This document shows positions 8,173 through 16,642 of a stretch of DNA of 64,000 nucleotides, piece after piece (positions within the stretch are counted from its first letter, which is position 1; the number at the start of each line of letters is the position of its first letter). The DNA lies in NCBI RefSeq assembly GCF_000504085.1, contig NC_022792.1, positions 992,001 through 1,056,000 on the forward strand. The letters run 5' to 3'. The position numbers were made by a program, and so were the translations under genes. The DNA is from Pseudothermotoga elfii DSM 9442 = NBRC 107921. Its GTDB lineage: Bacteria > Thermotogota > Thermotogae > Thermotogales > DSM-5069. The notes beneath the pieces are model-generated. The model was not told the DNA's origin. It saw only the letters and a program-made list of their open reading frames with translations, and searched no databases.

Positions 8173-9017
8173 AAAAGATAGCGATTTTGATCAGTTTGGC
8201 AATTATAGTGGTGATAGCTATTATTTTTCTTGGCTTTTCGTTTTTCATAGTCGATCAAACTGAGTATGCCATTGTATTGAGATTTGGTGAAATAAGAAAA
8301 ATTATATCGGAACCCGGGCTTTATTTGCGAACCCCGTTTGTTGATAATGTTGTCAGATTTGGAAAAAGGTATCATATTTACGATATACCTGTTGAAAAAG
8401 TGATCACTCTGGATAAAAAAACTCTGCTGGTTGATTCTTATGCTATCTGGAGAATAGATGACCCAAAGAGATTCATTGAATCAATTAAAACTGTATCTCT
8501 TGCGCTTTCAAGAATAGATGACGTCGTTTATTCTGGCCTGAGAAACACGCTTGCAAAACTTGACTTCGATGATATCGTTACGGGTGAACGGGAATATCTG
8601 GCAGATATAACGAATTTTTCCAGAAGTAATCTTGCTGATTTCGGTATTGAGATTATAGACGTTCGTGTAAAGCACACCGATTTACCAACTGAAAACCAGC
8701 AGGCTGTTTTCGAGAGAATGAAATCAGAGAGGCAGAGTATAGCAGCATTGATAAGAGCAGAAGGACAAAAAGAAGCTCAGAAAATTAGATCAGAAGCAGA
8801 GAAAAAGGCTACCATATTGAGAGCTGAAGCAGTAAGTGAAGCTGAAAGAATAAGAGGAACAGGAGAAGCGAGCGCCACCAGAATATATGCAGAAGCCTTC
8901 GCTGCAAATTATGATTTCTATAGATTGCTCAGAACTCTTGAAAGTTATAAATCGATTATTCCTGATAGCGTGGTTCTGGTAGGTGAAGATCTTAGTATAC
9001 TGGATCAGATGAAATAA
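8169..9017 (+). CDS. hflC: HflC-type SPFH/band 7 membrane protein
   Basis: Partner of HflK, 282 residues. Seen: membrane helix at residues 4-25 (ILISLAIIVVIAIIFLGFSF), DQTEYAIVLRFGEI, SYAIWRIDDPKRF, and GIEIIDVRVKHTDLP, which is characteristic of HflC. A charged alanine/glutamate-rich coiled coil follows (about residues 185-245: EGQKEAQKIRSEAEKKA and similar). The start overlaps the hflK stop (ATGA), so synthesis is coupled and likely stoichiometric. The operon ends at the hairpin at 9021-9042. Confidence 0.93.
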   Translation: MKKIAILISLAIIVVIAIIFLGFSFFIVDQTEYAIVLRFGEIRKIISEPGLYLRTPFVDNVVRFGKRYHIYDIPVEKVITLDKKTLLVDSYAIWRIDDPKRFIESIKTVSLALSRIDDVVYSGLRNTLAKLDFDDIVTGEREYLADITNFSRSNLADFGIEIIDVRVKHTDLPTENQQAVFERMKSERQSIAALIRAEGQKEAQKIRSEAEKKATILRAEAVSEAERIRGTGEASATRIYAEAFAANYDFYRLLRTLESYKSIIPDSVVLVGEDLSILDQMK

Positions 9018-9020
9018 TTG

Positions 9021-9050
9021 AGATGGAGCTGAAGCTCCATCTTACTTTTT
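9021..9050 (+). terminator. Intrinsic terminator after hflKC
   Basis: Stem AGATGGAGC (9021-9029) / GCTCCATCT (9034-9042) closed by a TGAA tetraloop and followed by TACTTTTTATTT. It starts 3 bases after the hflC stop. The AT-rich gap to the peroxiredoxin gene carries a TATAAT at 9101-9106, but I see no convincing -35. Confidence 0.85.
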
Positions 9051-9150
9051 ATTTAATAATATTACTATTTTGATACGTTTTATATTAGATATGGATTTAT
9101 TATAATTTCCTTGAAATTTGTGTGCTATATTTAACATGGAGGTGATTTTG

Positions 9151-9783
9151 ATGGGTATACCACTTTTGGGTGAAAAATTTCCGGAAATGGAAGTTCTCAC
9201 AACACATGGAAAAATAAAACTTCCAGATGTTTATAAGGGAAAGTGGTTTGTGCTTTTCAGCCATCCGGCAGATTTTACACCGGTTTGCACAACAGAGTTT
9301 ATAGGCTTTCAGAAGAGATATGATGAATTTAAAAAATTGGGAGCAGAGTTAATAGGTTTAAGTGTTGATCAGGTTTTTTCTCATATCAAATGGGTAGAGT
9401 GGATCAAAGAAAAAGTTGGAGTTGAGATCGAATTTCCAATTATCGCAGACACAGGAAAAGTAGCCGAGACCCTCGGTATGATTCACCCTGCTAAAGGCAG
9501 CAATACTGTGAGAGCCGTTTTTGTTGTTGATCCTAATGGTGTTATCAGAACTATTCTTTATTATCCGCAAGAACTTGGTAGAAATATAGACGAAGTTGTT
9601 AGAATTGTTAAGGCATTTCAAATAGCAGACAGGAACAAAGTAGCTATGCCGGCAAACTGGCCAGAAAATGAATTGTTTAAAGATGAAGTTATAATTCCAC
9701 CGCCAACGACAGTTGAAGAGGCGAAAAAGAGAAAAGAGCAATATGAATGCCTGGATTGGTGGTTATGTCATAAGAAAATTTGA
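9151..9783 (+). CDS. Peroxiredoxin (Prx6/archaeal-type)
   Basis: Thiol peroxidase that reduces hydrogen peroxide and organic peroxides. Seen: [21 protein letters not shown] with the peroxidatic cysteine near residue 47, the Prx6-like block [16 protein letters not shown], and a C-terminal extension with two further cysteines in [10 protein letters not shown], as in archaeal-type enzymes where they can resolve the sulfenic acid. Length is 210 residues. ATG 9151 follows GGAGGTGATTTTG; the longer GTG-started frame is rejected. Next to ferritin genes, it fits an oxygen and iron defence set in an anaerobe. Confidence 0.93.
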   Translation: MGIPLLGEKFPEMEVLTTHGKIKLPDVYKGKWFVLFSHPADFTPVCTTEFIGFQKRYDEFKKLGAELIGLSVDQVFSHIKWVEWIKEKVGVEIEFPIIADTGKVAETLGMIHPAKGSNTVRAVFVVDPNGVIRTILYYPQELGRNIDEVVRIVKAFQIADRNKVAMPANWPENELFKDEVIIPPPTTVEEAKKRKEQYECLDWWLCHKKI

Positions 9784-9789
9784 AAATTG

Positions 9790-9818
9790 CCCCGGGCTTG
9801 TCGCTCGGGGTTTATAAT
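9790..9818 (+). terminator. Hairpin between peroxiredoxin and ferritin
   Basis: Stem CCCCGGGC (9790-9797) / GCTCGGGG (9803-9810), eight pairs including one G-U, loop TTGTC, then TTTATAAT. A weak intrinsic terminator. The TATAAT at 9813-9818 could also be a -10 for ferritin, but its best -35 (TTGCCC, 9787-9792) is 20 bases away, so that reading is uncertain. Confidence 0.6.
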
Positions 9819-9839
9819 ATACTCAGGAGGTTGATTGAG

Positions 9840-10328
9840 ATGATAGGTCAGATTATCTTGAAAGCTCTAAACGAACAGATAAAAAAGGAACTTGATTCTG
9901 CATATCTTTATTTATCAATGGCGGCTTATTTTGATTCCGAAAATCTCGAGGGAATGGCACACTGGATGAAATTGCAGGCCAAGGAAGAATTCAACCATGC
10001 TATGAAATTCTACAATCATATCAATGAACGTGGAGGAAAAGTAGAGTTTTTCGCCCTTGAAAAACCCCCCATGGACTGGAAAGATCCATATGAAGTTTTC
10101 AAAAATGTCTACGAACACGAGAAGAAAGTTACTGAAAGCATACACAACCTTGTTGACCTTGCAAAAAAAGAAAACGATCATGCGACTTACTCTATGCTTA
10201 TGTGGTTTGTTGATGAGCAGGTTGAAGAAGAAGCAAATGCATTGAAGATTCTGGAAATTCTGGAGAAAATCAAGGACAATTCTGTTGGTATAATAATGCT
10301 TGACAGACAACTTGCCAGCAGGGAGTGA
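9840..10328 (+). CDS. ftn: Ferritin
   Basis: Non-haem iron-storage protein forming a 24-subunit shell with ferroxidase centres. At 162 residues it has the standard length. Ligands seen: KELDSAYLYLSMA (Glu and Tyr of helix A), KEEFNHAMKFYNHI (Glu and His of helix B), the typical GGKVEF linker, EHEKKVTESI (helix C) and VDEQVEEEANAL (helix D). ATG 9840 has an AGGAGG site at 9825-9830; the upstream TTG-started frame runs through a terminator hairpin and is rejected. A second ferritin-like gene follows 4 bases downstream. Confidence 0.95.
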   Translation: MIGQIILKALNEQIKKELDSAYLYLSMAAYFDSENLEGMAHWMKLQAKEEFNHAMKFYNHINERGGKVEFFALEKPPMDWKDPYEVFKNVYEHEKKVTESIHNLVDLAKKENDHATYSMLMWFVDEQVEEEANALKILEILEKIKDNSVGIIMLDRQLASRE

Positions 10329-10332
10329 GAAA

Positions 10333-10815
10333 ATGTTTAATATTGACGAGATATTCGAAATTGCTGAGCAAATCGAGAGAAACGGAGTAATTTTTTATAC
10401 AAGAGCGGCTGAAAAGTTTTCGGAATACACGAAGAAATCAGTTTTCTTAAATCTTGCAGACATGGAAAGAAAGCACGAAAAAAGATTTCATGAGATGAGA
10501 TTAGAACTTGCAGGAAAAGAGAGGGAGATCTCTCAATTTTTAGATCCGCAAGGTGAGGCGATTCAGTACCTCAGATCAATAGCAAACAGTAAGGTTTTTG
10601 ATCTGATTTCTGATCCTGAAACTAAATTCAAAAATGTGCAATCAATTTCCGATCTTTTAAGAGTGGCTATAGATATAGAAAAAGACTCTATTATTTTTTA
10701 TCTTGGAATAAAGGAAGCAGTGAACGAAAAACTTGGCAAAGAAAAAATAGATCTAATAGTAAAAGAAGAAATGCAACATGTGGCGACTCTAACAGATTTG
10801 CTGGAGAGTTTATGA
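10333..10815 (+). CDS. Ferritin-like (rubrerythrin-type) di-iron protein
   Basis: A 160-residue four-helix protein with two pairs of iron-ligand-like motifs. First half: AEQIERNGVIFYTRAAE (Glu) and DMERKHEKRFHEM (Glu, Glu-x-x-His). Second half: AIDIEKDSIIFYLGI (Glu) and KEEMQHVATLTDLL (Glu-x-x-His). This is the ferritin-like rubrerythrin pattern without the rubredoxin domain. It probably acts in peroxide or iron handling beside ferritin. ATG 10333 is preceded by GGGAGTGAG. Exact reaction unknown. Confidence 0.82.
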   Translation: MFNIDEIFEIAEQIERNGVIFYTRAAEKFSEYTKKSVFLNLADMERKHEKRFHEMRLELAGKEREISQFLDPQGEAIQYLRSIANSKVFDLISDPETKFKNVQSISDLLRVAIDIEKDSIIFYLGIKEAVNEKLGKEKIDLIVKEEMQHVATLTDLLESL

Positions 10816-10827
10816 AAGGGGTAGTTT

Positions 10828-11127
10828 ATGGTTAGTAAAGAGCAGGTTCTTGATGCGTTGAAAAATGTTATTGATTTCGAACTTGGTCTTGATATTGTGA
10901 GCCTCGGACTTGTTTATGATATTTCTGTAGACAGTGATGACAATGTTTCCGTGACCATGACTATGACTACACCGGCCTGTCCGCTGGCAGGAATGATTTT
11001 GCAAGATGCCGAAGATAAAATAAGGCAGATAAATGGCGTTAAGGATGTAAAGATTGATCTCACTTTTGATCCACCCTGGACGCCAGACAGAATGAGCGAA
11101 GATTTGCGAGAAAAACTTGGTATATGA
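10828..11127 (+). CDS. DUF59/MIP18 family iron-sulfur assembly protein
   Basis: A 99-residue protein of the SufT/MIP18 (DUF59) family, implicated in maturation of iron-sulfur proteins. Seen: DALKNVIDFELGLDIVSLGLVYDI, the conserved cysteine block TMTTPACPLAGMI, and VKIDLTFDPPWTPDRMSE near the end. The stop overlaps the prmC start (ATGA). Following the peroxiredoxin/ferritin genes, an iron-sulfur repair role is a reasonable inference. Confidence 0.88.
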   Translation: MVSKEQVLDALKNVIDFELGLDIVSLGLVYDISVDSDDNVSVTMTMTTPACPLAGMILQDAEDKIRQINGVKDVKIDLTFDPPWTPDRMSEDLREKLGI

Positions 11128-11942
11128 CATTCAGGCAACTTTACATACTGATGAAAAATATGCTGGAAAGTGCCTCTGATTCACCTGCAACGGAGGCACT
11201 TTTGTTGTTGTCAAAGGCTGGAAACATGACCAAGGAGCAGATTTTGCTTTTATTTGAGGACGAAGTTCCTTATTCAATATCAGAAGAGGCTTTCAAATTA
11301 GCTGAATCACGCGCTTCTGGGATTCCTTTGCAGTACATAACAGGGAAGTGTTATTTCTACGGCCTGGAGCTTTCTGTCGAAGAGGGTGTTTTTATTCCGC
11401 GCGTTGAAACAGAAGTGCTGGTAGATATTGCACTTGATATTATCGGAAAGAACAAGCTTTCTACTGTATTGGATATTGGAACCGGATCTGGTGCCATCGC
11501 CCTTGCTATTGCATTGAACACTAACTGTAAAGTTTATGCGTCAGATATCAGCAAAAAGGCACTTTCAACAGCTATGAAAAATGCAGCTGATTACGCCGCA
11601 AAAATAGAGTTTTTCAGAGGTGCTTTTCTAACCCCTGTTAAACACATAATAAATGAGATACAGCTGATTGTTTCTAATCCTCCTTATATTCCTGTATCTT
11701 CAAAGTTACCGAAAGATGTTATACATGAGCCGCATGAAGCACTTTTTGCAGGCAATGATGGACTTGACTTCTATAGACAAATTTTTTCAGAGCCAGATCT
11801 TTTGAAAAACAAAATACTGATCATGGAATTTTCTCCAGATCAAAAAGAAGAGATACAGAAAATTTGCAACTATTTTGGAAAAATTTCATTTTTTAAAGAT
11901 CAATTTGGAAAAATTAGATTTTTTTCTCTGATTGTACAGTAG
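11124..11942 (+). CDS. prmC: Release factor glutamine methyltransferase PrmC (HemK)
   Basis: Methylates the glutamine of the GGQ motif in peptide-chain release factors using S-adenosylmethionine. The 272-residue protein has an N-terminal helical domain (residues 1-80) with IPLQYITGKCYFYGL and FIPRVETEVL, then a Rossmann methyltransferase domain with VLDIGTGSGAIALAIA and the diagnostic SNPPYIP catalytic motif, followed by HEPHEALFAGNDGLDFYR. All expected motifs are present. Translationally coupled to the DUF59 gene. Confidence 0.95.
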   Translation: MTFRQLYILMKNMLESASDSPATEALLLLSKAGNMTKEQILLLFEDEVPYSISEEAFKLAESRASGIPLQYITGKCYFYGLELSVEEGVFIPRVETEVLVDIALDIIGKNKLSTVLDIGTGSGAIALAIALNTNCKVYASDISKKALSTAMKNAADYAAKIEFFRGAFLTPVKHIINEIQLIVSNPPYIPVSSKLPKDVIHEPHEALFAGNDGLDFYRQIFSEPDLLKNKILIMEFSPDQKEEIQKICNYFGKISFFKDQFGKIRFFSLIVQ

Positions 11943-11983
11943 TAAAATACTTCGTGAGACTAACGATACGGAGTGAATAAACG

Positions 11984-13708
11984 TTGAAGAGGCTTTTAGG
12001 TTATGCAAAACCATATTTCTGGTTTTTTGTGCTTGCAATAATAACAGTTCTTATAGCCGCTGTTATTGATCTTTTACCACCGCAATTCATCAGAATGGCA
12101 ATAGATAATTATATGAATAACCCTGAGCTCAGTGCTGATCAGAGCTTGAAAGGTGTTTCTCAGATGGCGCTGATTCTTTTAGGCATATTTGGTATGCAAT
12201 TTTTACTGGGTTATTTGAGTACATACCTCAATTCTTTTCTGGGAAACAGGATCGTTTACGATATAAGAAGCGATCTTTATGGAAAAGTGCTTGATCTACC
12301 TATGTCTTTCTTTGATAAGAACCCATCAGGAAGGATCAATACAAGAATTGTTAATGATACTCAGAATATCCAGGAATTCTTCTCAACAGTTGTAACGGCT
12401 ATGGTTAAGGACGTATTCCTGCTTGCAGGAGTCATTTTTTTTATGCTCAGAATAAGCTATAGACTTCTTGCAAACATAGGGTTTATGTTTCCCGTAATAG
12501 TACTTGCCATATTTTTGTTCAGGTATTTCGATTTAAAAGTTTACAGGCAGGTACGAACCAATCTTGCAAGAGTCAATGCTTATCTTGCTGAACATATTAG
12601 TGGAATGAGTGTAATAAAACTGTTTCGGGCAGAGAAATATAAAGCTGTAGAATTCGATTCTGTGAATAGAGATCTTTATCGTTGTCTGGTAAAACAGCTC
12701 TATGTTTTTGCTATCTTTAGACCATTTATAGATTTCATACATTACCTCGTACTTAGTTTCGTAATATGGTTTGGTGCAAAGTACATAGTTGGTGGAACTA
12801 TACAGTTTGGCGAATTGTATGCCTTTGTCGCGTATATCGATACTTTTATGAGACCGTTGAGTGATATATCCGAAAAATATGATATAGTTCAAAATACTGC
12901 GGCATCCTGCGAAAAGATATTTTCGCTTATGGATGAAAAACCAGAGCCTCTCGGAAATCCAAATAATACTGAATTCATAAAAACAGGCCAGCTTACTTTC
13001 GAAAATGTTTGGTTCAGCTATAATTCTGAAAAATGGGTGCTAAAAAGTGTGAATATTTCTTTCAAACCTGGAGAGCTTACAGCTATTGTTGGTGAAACTG
13101 GTGCGGGAAAAACATCTCTGATGAACCTGATAAATGGTATGTACGTGCCTCAGAAAGGAAGAATTTTAATTGATGGAAAAGAAATGTTTGATTACGATCT
13201 CAGGAAAATTAGAAAGCAGATTGCCGCGGTCCCACAGGATGTTGTTCTTTTTTCTGGCACTGTTTTTGATAACATCAGATTGTTTCACGAAGAATATTCA
13301 AGAGACCAGGTCATAGAAGCACTGAAAAAAGTTTACGCTTATGACGTGATTAACAAGCTTGGTAACGGCATAGATACAAAAATAATCGAAAGAGGGTCTA
13401 CACTGTCGGCGGGAGAAAGACAACTTATTGTACTTGCGCGTGCTGTATTGTTTGATGCAAAAATCCTGATTCTCGATGAAGCCACAAGTAATATCGACGT
13501 TGAAACAGAATCAAGGATTGAAAAAGCTGTCAAAGATTTGTCGAAGGAAAAGACAGTTATAATGATCGCTCACAGATTATCCACCGTAAAGGGAGCGGAT
13601 AGAATAATTGTAGTTCACGACGGTAAGATAGTTGAAGAGGGCAAACACAGCGAGCTGCTTTCAAAAAAGGGAGTCTATTACAAACTCTATCAAATACAAT
13701 TTGCATAG
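11984..13708 (+). CDS. ABC-type multidrug/lipid exporter, fused membrane and ATPase domains
   Basis: A 574-residue half-transporter: six membrane helices in residues 1-310, then an ATPase. Seen: Walker A GETGAGKTS, Q-loop PQDVVLFSG, signature LSAGERQ (variant of LSGGQ), Walker B ILILDEATSNID with the catalytic glutamate, and H-loop IAHRLST. A single gene with an intact catalytic site suggests a homodimer, unlike the two-gene T. maritima TM287/288 pair; a partner elsewhere is not excluded. Start TTG 11984 after GGAGTGAATAAACG. Substrate unknown. Confidence 0.9.
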   Translation: MKRLLGYAKPYFWFFVLAIITVLIAAVIDLLPPQFIRMAIDNYMNNPELSADQSLKGVSQMALILLGIFGMQFLLGYLSTYLNSFLGNRIVYDIRSDLYGKVLDLPMSFFDKNPSGRINTRIVNDTQNIQEFFSTVVTAMVKDVFLLAGVIFFMLRISYRLLANIGFMFPVIVLAIFLFRYFDLKVYRQVRTNLARVNAYLAEHISGMSVIKLFRAEKYKAVEFDSVNRDLYRCLVKQLYVFAIFRPFIDFIHYLVLSFVIWFGAKYIVGGTIQFGELYAFVAYIDTFMRPLSDISEKYDIVQNTAASCEKIFSLMDEKPEPLGNPNNTEFIKTGQLTFENVWFSYNSEKWVLKSVNISFKPGELTAIVGETGAGKTSLMNLINGMYVPQKGRILIDGKEMFDYDLRKIRKQIAAVPQDVVLFSGTVFDNIRLFHEEYSRDQVIEALKKVYAYDVINKLGNGIDTKIIERGSTLSAGERQLIVLARAVLFDAKILILDEATSNIDVETESRIEKAVKDLSKEKTVIMIAHRLSTVKGADRIIVVHDGKIVEEGKHSELLSKKGVYYKLYQIQFA

Positions 13709-13722
13709 AAAACGCTGTTTTC
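13708..13722. terminator. Weak hairpin between convergent genes
   Basis: GAAAAC / GTTTTC with loop GCT sits exactly at the junction of the ABC exporter and pilin-gene stops, followed by A5 on the plus strand. It could end either transcript, but it is short and AT-rich. Confidence 0.35.
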
Positions 13723-14032
13723 AAAAAGTTGTATCTTTTAATGAATAGACATATCCGTTTTCTGTCTGCCTTACTTCTATAGCATCAAAAAATGCATATG
13801 AACCTGATAGATCATATCCAAGGATTTTGTCAAGAGTGTTGACGATTGTGCCTGAACTTTTTCCGGCAAAATTGCTTGTAACGTTAGAGAAGAATGTCAT
13901 TTTTTCAATCAATTTTTCACTTGATTTTGAAAAAGAAGCCACCGCTTGATTTATAGACAGCGAAAATATGAGTGCTGCTATTGCGATAACAAAAAGGCTT
14001 ATAATCAACTCGATTATAGAGTAACCTTTCAT
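13721..14032 (-). CDS. Type IV pilin-like / pseudopilin protein
   Basis: A 103-residue protein with a class III signal: short basic leader MKG, then YSIIELIISLFVIAIAALIF, with the conserved glutamate at position 5 of the mature form and a continuous hydrophobic helix. Prepilin peptidase would cut after the glycine. The globular part is small and unrecognised. The start overlaps the upstream gene's stop by 4 bases. It is the third and last gene of the operon, probably a minor pilin or pseudopilin. Confidence 0.8.
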   Translation of the reverse strand: MKGYSIIELIISLFVIAIAALIFSLSINQAVASFSKSSEKLIEKMTFFSNVTSNFAGKSSGTIVNTLDKILGYDLSGSYAFFDAIEVRQTENGYVYSLKDTTF

Positions 14033-15993
14033 CTTAATCTCAATCCTTCGAGCAAAATAGCTCCTGTCATTGGAGAGAATCCCCTCCTTGCTGAGTACAA
14101 CCGGTTGTCAAAAATGTTGAACTCTTTCAAGCCTTTGCTTCCATCCCACGTTGCTGTAACAGCTTCCGAGGCAATAGAGCCAAAAACAACTCTGTAGCCA
14201 AGCCCCTTGAAATTTCTGTAGTCAACCTCCAGAGTTGGAATCAATACGTTATTTCCATGTCCGGGTTTCCTGGTTCTGTCCCAGTACATGGTAAAGACAC
14301 TCATATCTAATCTTATATTTCTAATCTTCGAGCTGATTTTGTATCCATCATGCCAGGGGGTTGATATATCGCCTGTTGTTATGAAATTTAAATGATCTCT
14401 CGTGCTTGTCTGTGACAATTTCTTATACCATGCGTCCCAGAAACTTTTTCCATCGACAAGTTCAGAAGTCGGGCTCCCATCAGTGAGTTTGAGTCTACCG
14501 ACAACATTTCTTTGATTTGGAATAGGCGTACCATCATAGAAAAATGGGTTCATGTATACTGTATAACTTGCATTTGATGTTTCGACGATCATTGTTGAAT
14601 CATCGCGTGCGCTGTAATATTCAACATCGCTGTATATATTAACCACGTCCCATGGTGTCTGTTCTTGCTGTCTTCCTTTATTTCCCATCACGAGAACAGT
14701 CCAGTCTCCCATGAACACATTCTTGATCCATTTATTTTTCTCTCCCAATGCAATAGACGAATTGGTCGTATCACAAAAAAGACCAAGAAATCCATTAAAT
14801 GATGGCAAATTTGCAGTATACACGTTTGTATCTCCATTCGGTTTTGTTTCAGTTGCCACGATAGTTACAGGTACATTTGGAGGACCGGGATAAGGGATCA
14901 AAAGCTCTATTTCATAATTACTGTTATCTAATCTGAATTTGCCATCGTATCCGTAAAATTTAACTACCTGGGTATCTTCACCGTTGATTTTTTGAATAGT
15001 TGAAGTCATTATCAGATCTTCAGGCTGGTTTCCGGGGTCTTTTGAGTAAGTTAAAATTAAGCCTGCTGGGTTTTCAGGTGCCTGAAGCTGTCCGGTAACA
15101 AGATCGATTATATCTACTTTATCGATTGCGGTCATCTGAGCTTCCCAATAAGTTTTTCCCTGATAGGCATTTTTGAATGCGGCAACATCCTCATCAGAAA
15201 GGACCACTCTACCGCCTATGAAAATATTCTCTTCATTGAGATTTGAGTATTTTCTGAGCAATCGATAAAAAGTTTTTCCATAAAATCTCGGACCCGGGTT
15301 TCCTCCTATGCCAAGTCCGCCTTTTCCATTATCATCGACTCCAAACCAGCTTGGGCCATCTATTACTTCACCCGTGCTATAGTAAGCGTAAGAAGGTATT
15401 CCGTTTGGTAAGAAAACGGCATAGTTAAAAAATCCCTCAGGGCCAGTAAGTGCCCAGCACCAGGATGAATCTACGTTCACATAAAGAAGCACTGACCAGG
15501 ATCGCTCGTTAGATTCAGAAAAAGCAAGAACTTTCACTTTCGAAAGATCTGCGTTGATTAAACCTCGTTCTTTGCTCTTATTCAAAGCTTTCTTCAAATC
15601 AGAGTCAGTGCTGCCTGTTAGGAGCAAATTTTTGGCAACCGTGAATGTTATCTCTTCTGCATCTCCTTGGAAAAAACTTTGCCAGATTGTTTTTTCTACC
15701 GGTCCAGAGCTGCTAATTATGAATTCTTTTGCCGCGTCGAACTCTTGAGATTGAGGATGATCTGCAAGATAAAAACCGTTTGCAACACTGTATCTACTTC
15801 TTAAATATGCTGCTGCTGTTGCAAGGATTTTGAGAGCATCTGATTGATTTTCCATCTTCTGGATCGTTAAAGAAACCTTCCTTGTAGTTGCTTCAACTTG
15901 AGAAAATATGGCAATAGCTACTATCGATGATACAAAAACAAGTAGGATGCTCAAGACAACCACATATCCACCCTTTGATTTCACGGTGATCAC
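14029..15993 (-). CDS. Large exported PilX-like protein of the pilin operon
   Basis: A 654-residue protein with basic N-terminus MITVKSKGGY and one hydrophobic segment (residues 9-29, YVVVLSILLVFVSSIVAIAIF), resembling the PilX N-terminal region but without the +5 glutamate of true pilins. The rest is a large, soluble, probably extracytoplasmic domain rich in Trp, Gly and Asp (for example GGLGIGGNPGPRFYG and FLGLFCDTTNSS). It may belong to the DUF4900-type proteins I associate with Thermotogae, but I cannot confirm this. Coupled by 4-base overlaps at both ends. Role: possibly a tip or adhesin component of a pilus. Confidence 0.6.
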   Translation of the reverse strand: MITVKSKGGYVVVLSILLVFVSSIVAIAIFSQVEATTRKVSLTIQKMENQSDALKILATAAAYLRSRYSVANGFYLADHPQSQEFDAAKEFIISSSGPVEKTIWQSFFQGDAEEITFTVAKNLLLTGSTDSDLKKALNKSKERGLINADLSKVKVLAFSESNERSWSVLLYVNVDSSWCWALTGPEGFFNYAVFLPNGIPSYAYYSTGEVIDGPSWFGVDDNGKGGLGIGGNPGPRFYGKTFYRLLRKYSNLNEENIFIGGRVVLSDEDVAAFKNAYQGKTYWEAQMTAIDKVDIIDLVTGQLQAPENPAGLILTYSKDPGNQPEDLIMTSTIQKINGEDTQVVKFYGYDGKFRLDNSNYEIELLIPYPGPPNVPVTIVATETKPNGDTNVYTANLPSFNGFLGLFCDTTNSSIALGEKNKWIKNVFMGDWTVLVMGNKGRQQEQTPWDVVNIYSDVEYYSARDDSTMIVETSNASYTVYMNPFFYDGTPIPNQRNVVGRLKLTDGSPTSELVDGKSFWDAWYKKLSQTSTRDHLNFITTGDISTPWHDGYKISSKIRNIRLDMSVFTMYWDRTRKPGHGNNVLIPTLEVDYRNFKGLGYRVVFGSIASEAVTATWDGSKGLKEFNIFDNRLYSARRGFSPMTGAILLEGLRLR

Positions 15994-16499
15994 CTCACTC
16001 CAGGTGGGTAAATCGTCGATTCAATTACAAGATTGGAATCTTTATTGAAAGGATTTCTCGTCTTAGCAGTTAGTTTTACAGGCAAGTCTATCTCTGACGA
16101 AGGATCAGCTTTTTCAAACCTAATTTCGACATTTTCAACTTTAATTGTTTCTGAAAGGTTGTTCTCGTAATACAGAACCGTGTTTTCGTCGGCTACCTGA
16201 AGTTTGGCGTTGATTTTCTCGCCCGCAATTATTATATCAAAGGTTATTTCTGTAGAAGATGCTATTTTTACCGATATAGCATCCCCTGATGCCCTCAAAA
16301 GATATTGAGTAACTTTATTTGACGCTTCGGTGAGTCTTTTAAGCGCGTCGAGTACTTCAATATTTTGTTCTGCTTTTTTTAAATAATCATTCAGCACAAT
16401 TGACAAAACTATCAAGAAAACCGAAAACACGGCCAGTACAATAAGTAATTCAAATAAACTGAATCCTTTTTTCAAATACCTTACCTCCTGTGCCTTCAT
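15990..16499 (-). CDS. Prepilin-type N-terminal methylation protein
   Basis: A 169-residue pilin-like protein. Class III signal: basic leader MKAQEVRYLKKG, then FSLFELLIVLAVFSVFLIVL with the +5 glutamate. A helix with coiled character follows (KKAEQNIEVLDALKRLTEASNKV), then a small beta domain. It resembles GspJ/GspH-type minor pseudopilins. It is the first gene of a three-gene operon, with the Shine-Dalgarno AGGAGGTAAGG directly before the ATG, divergent from the OmpR-type regulator. Confidence 0.82.
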   Translation of the reverse strand: MKAQEVRYLKKGFSLFELLIVLAVFSVFLIVLSIVLNDYLKKAEQNIEVLDALKRLTEASNKVTQYLLRASGDAISVKIASSTEITFDIIIAGEKINAKLQVADENTVLYYENNLSETIKVENVEIRFEKADPSSEIDLPVKLTAKTRNPFNKDSNLVIESTIYPPGVR

Positions 16500-16543
16500 T
16501 TTATCACTTTTTGTTTAATTGATGGAATTGAATGAGAATTTAT

Positions 16544-16572
16544 GTTACAATCTCACAGGTTTCTGTTATAAT
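16544..16572 (+). promoter_or_regulatory. Promoter of the regulator/kinase operon
   Basis: GTTACA (16544-16549) and a perfect TATAAT (16567-16572) with a 17-base spacer, in the 143-base gap upstream of the response regulator. The predicted start near 16579 gives a leader of about 64 bases. Confidence 0.55.
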
Positions 16573-16642
16573 GTTAACATGGAGTGAGTTTCGAAAAAAC
16601 GTACTTTTCAGAAGGGGAGGTGTACCCGTAAAGGGTGAAAAT

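Noticed and set aside
9070-9106. TTGATA and TATAAT as a peroxiredoxin promoter
   Set aside because: The spacer is 25 bases, too long.
9780-9839. TTG-started N-terminal extension of ferritin
   Set aside because: It would be translated through the terminator-like hairpin, and the ferritin fold starts normally at ATG 9840.
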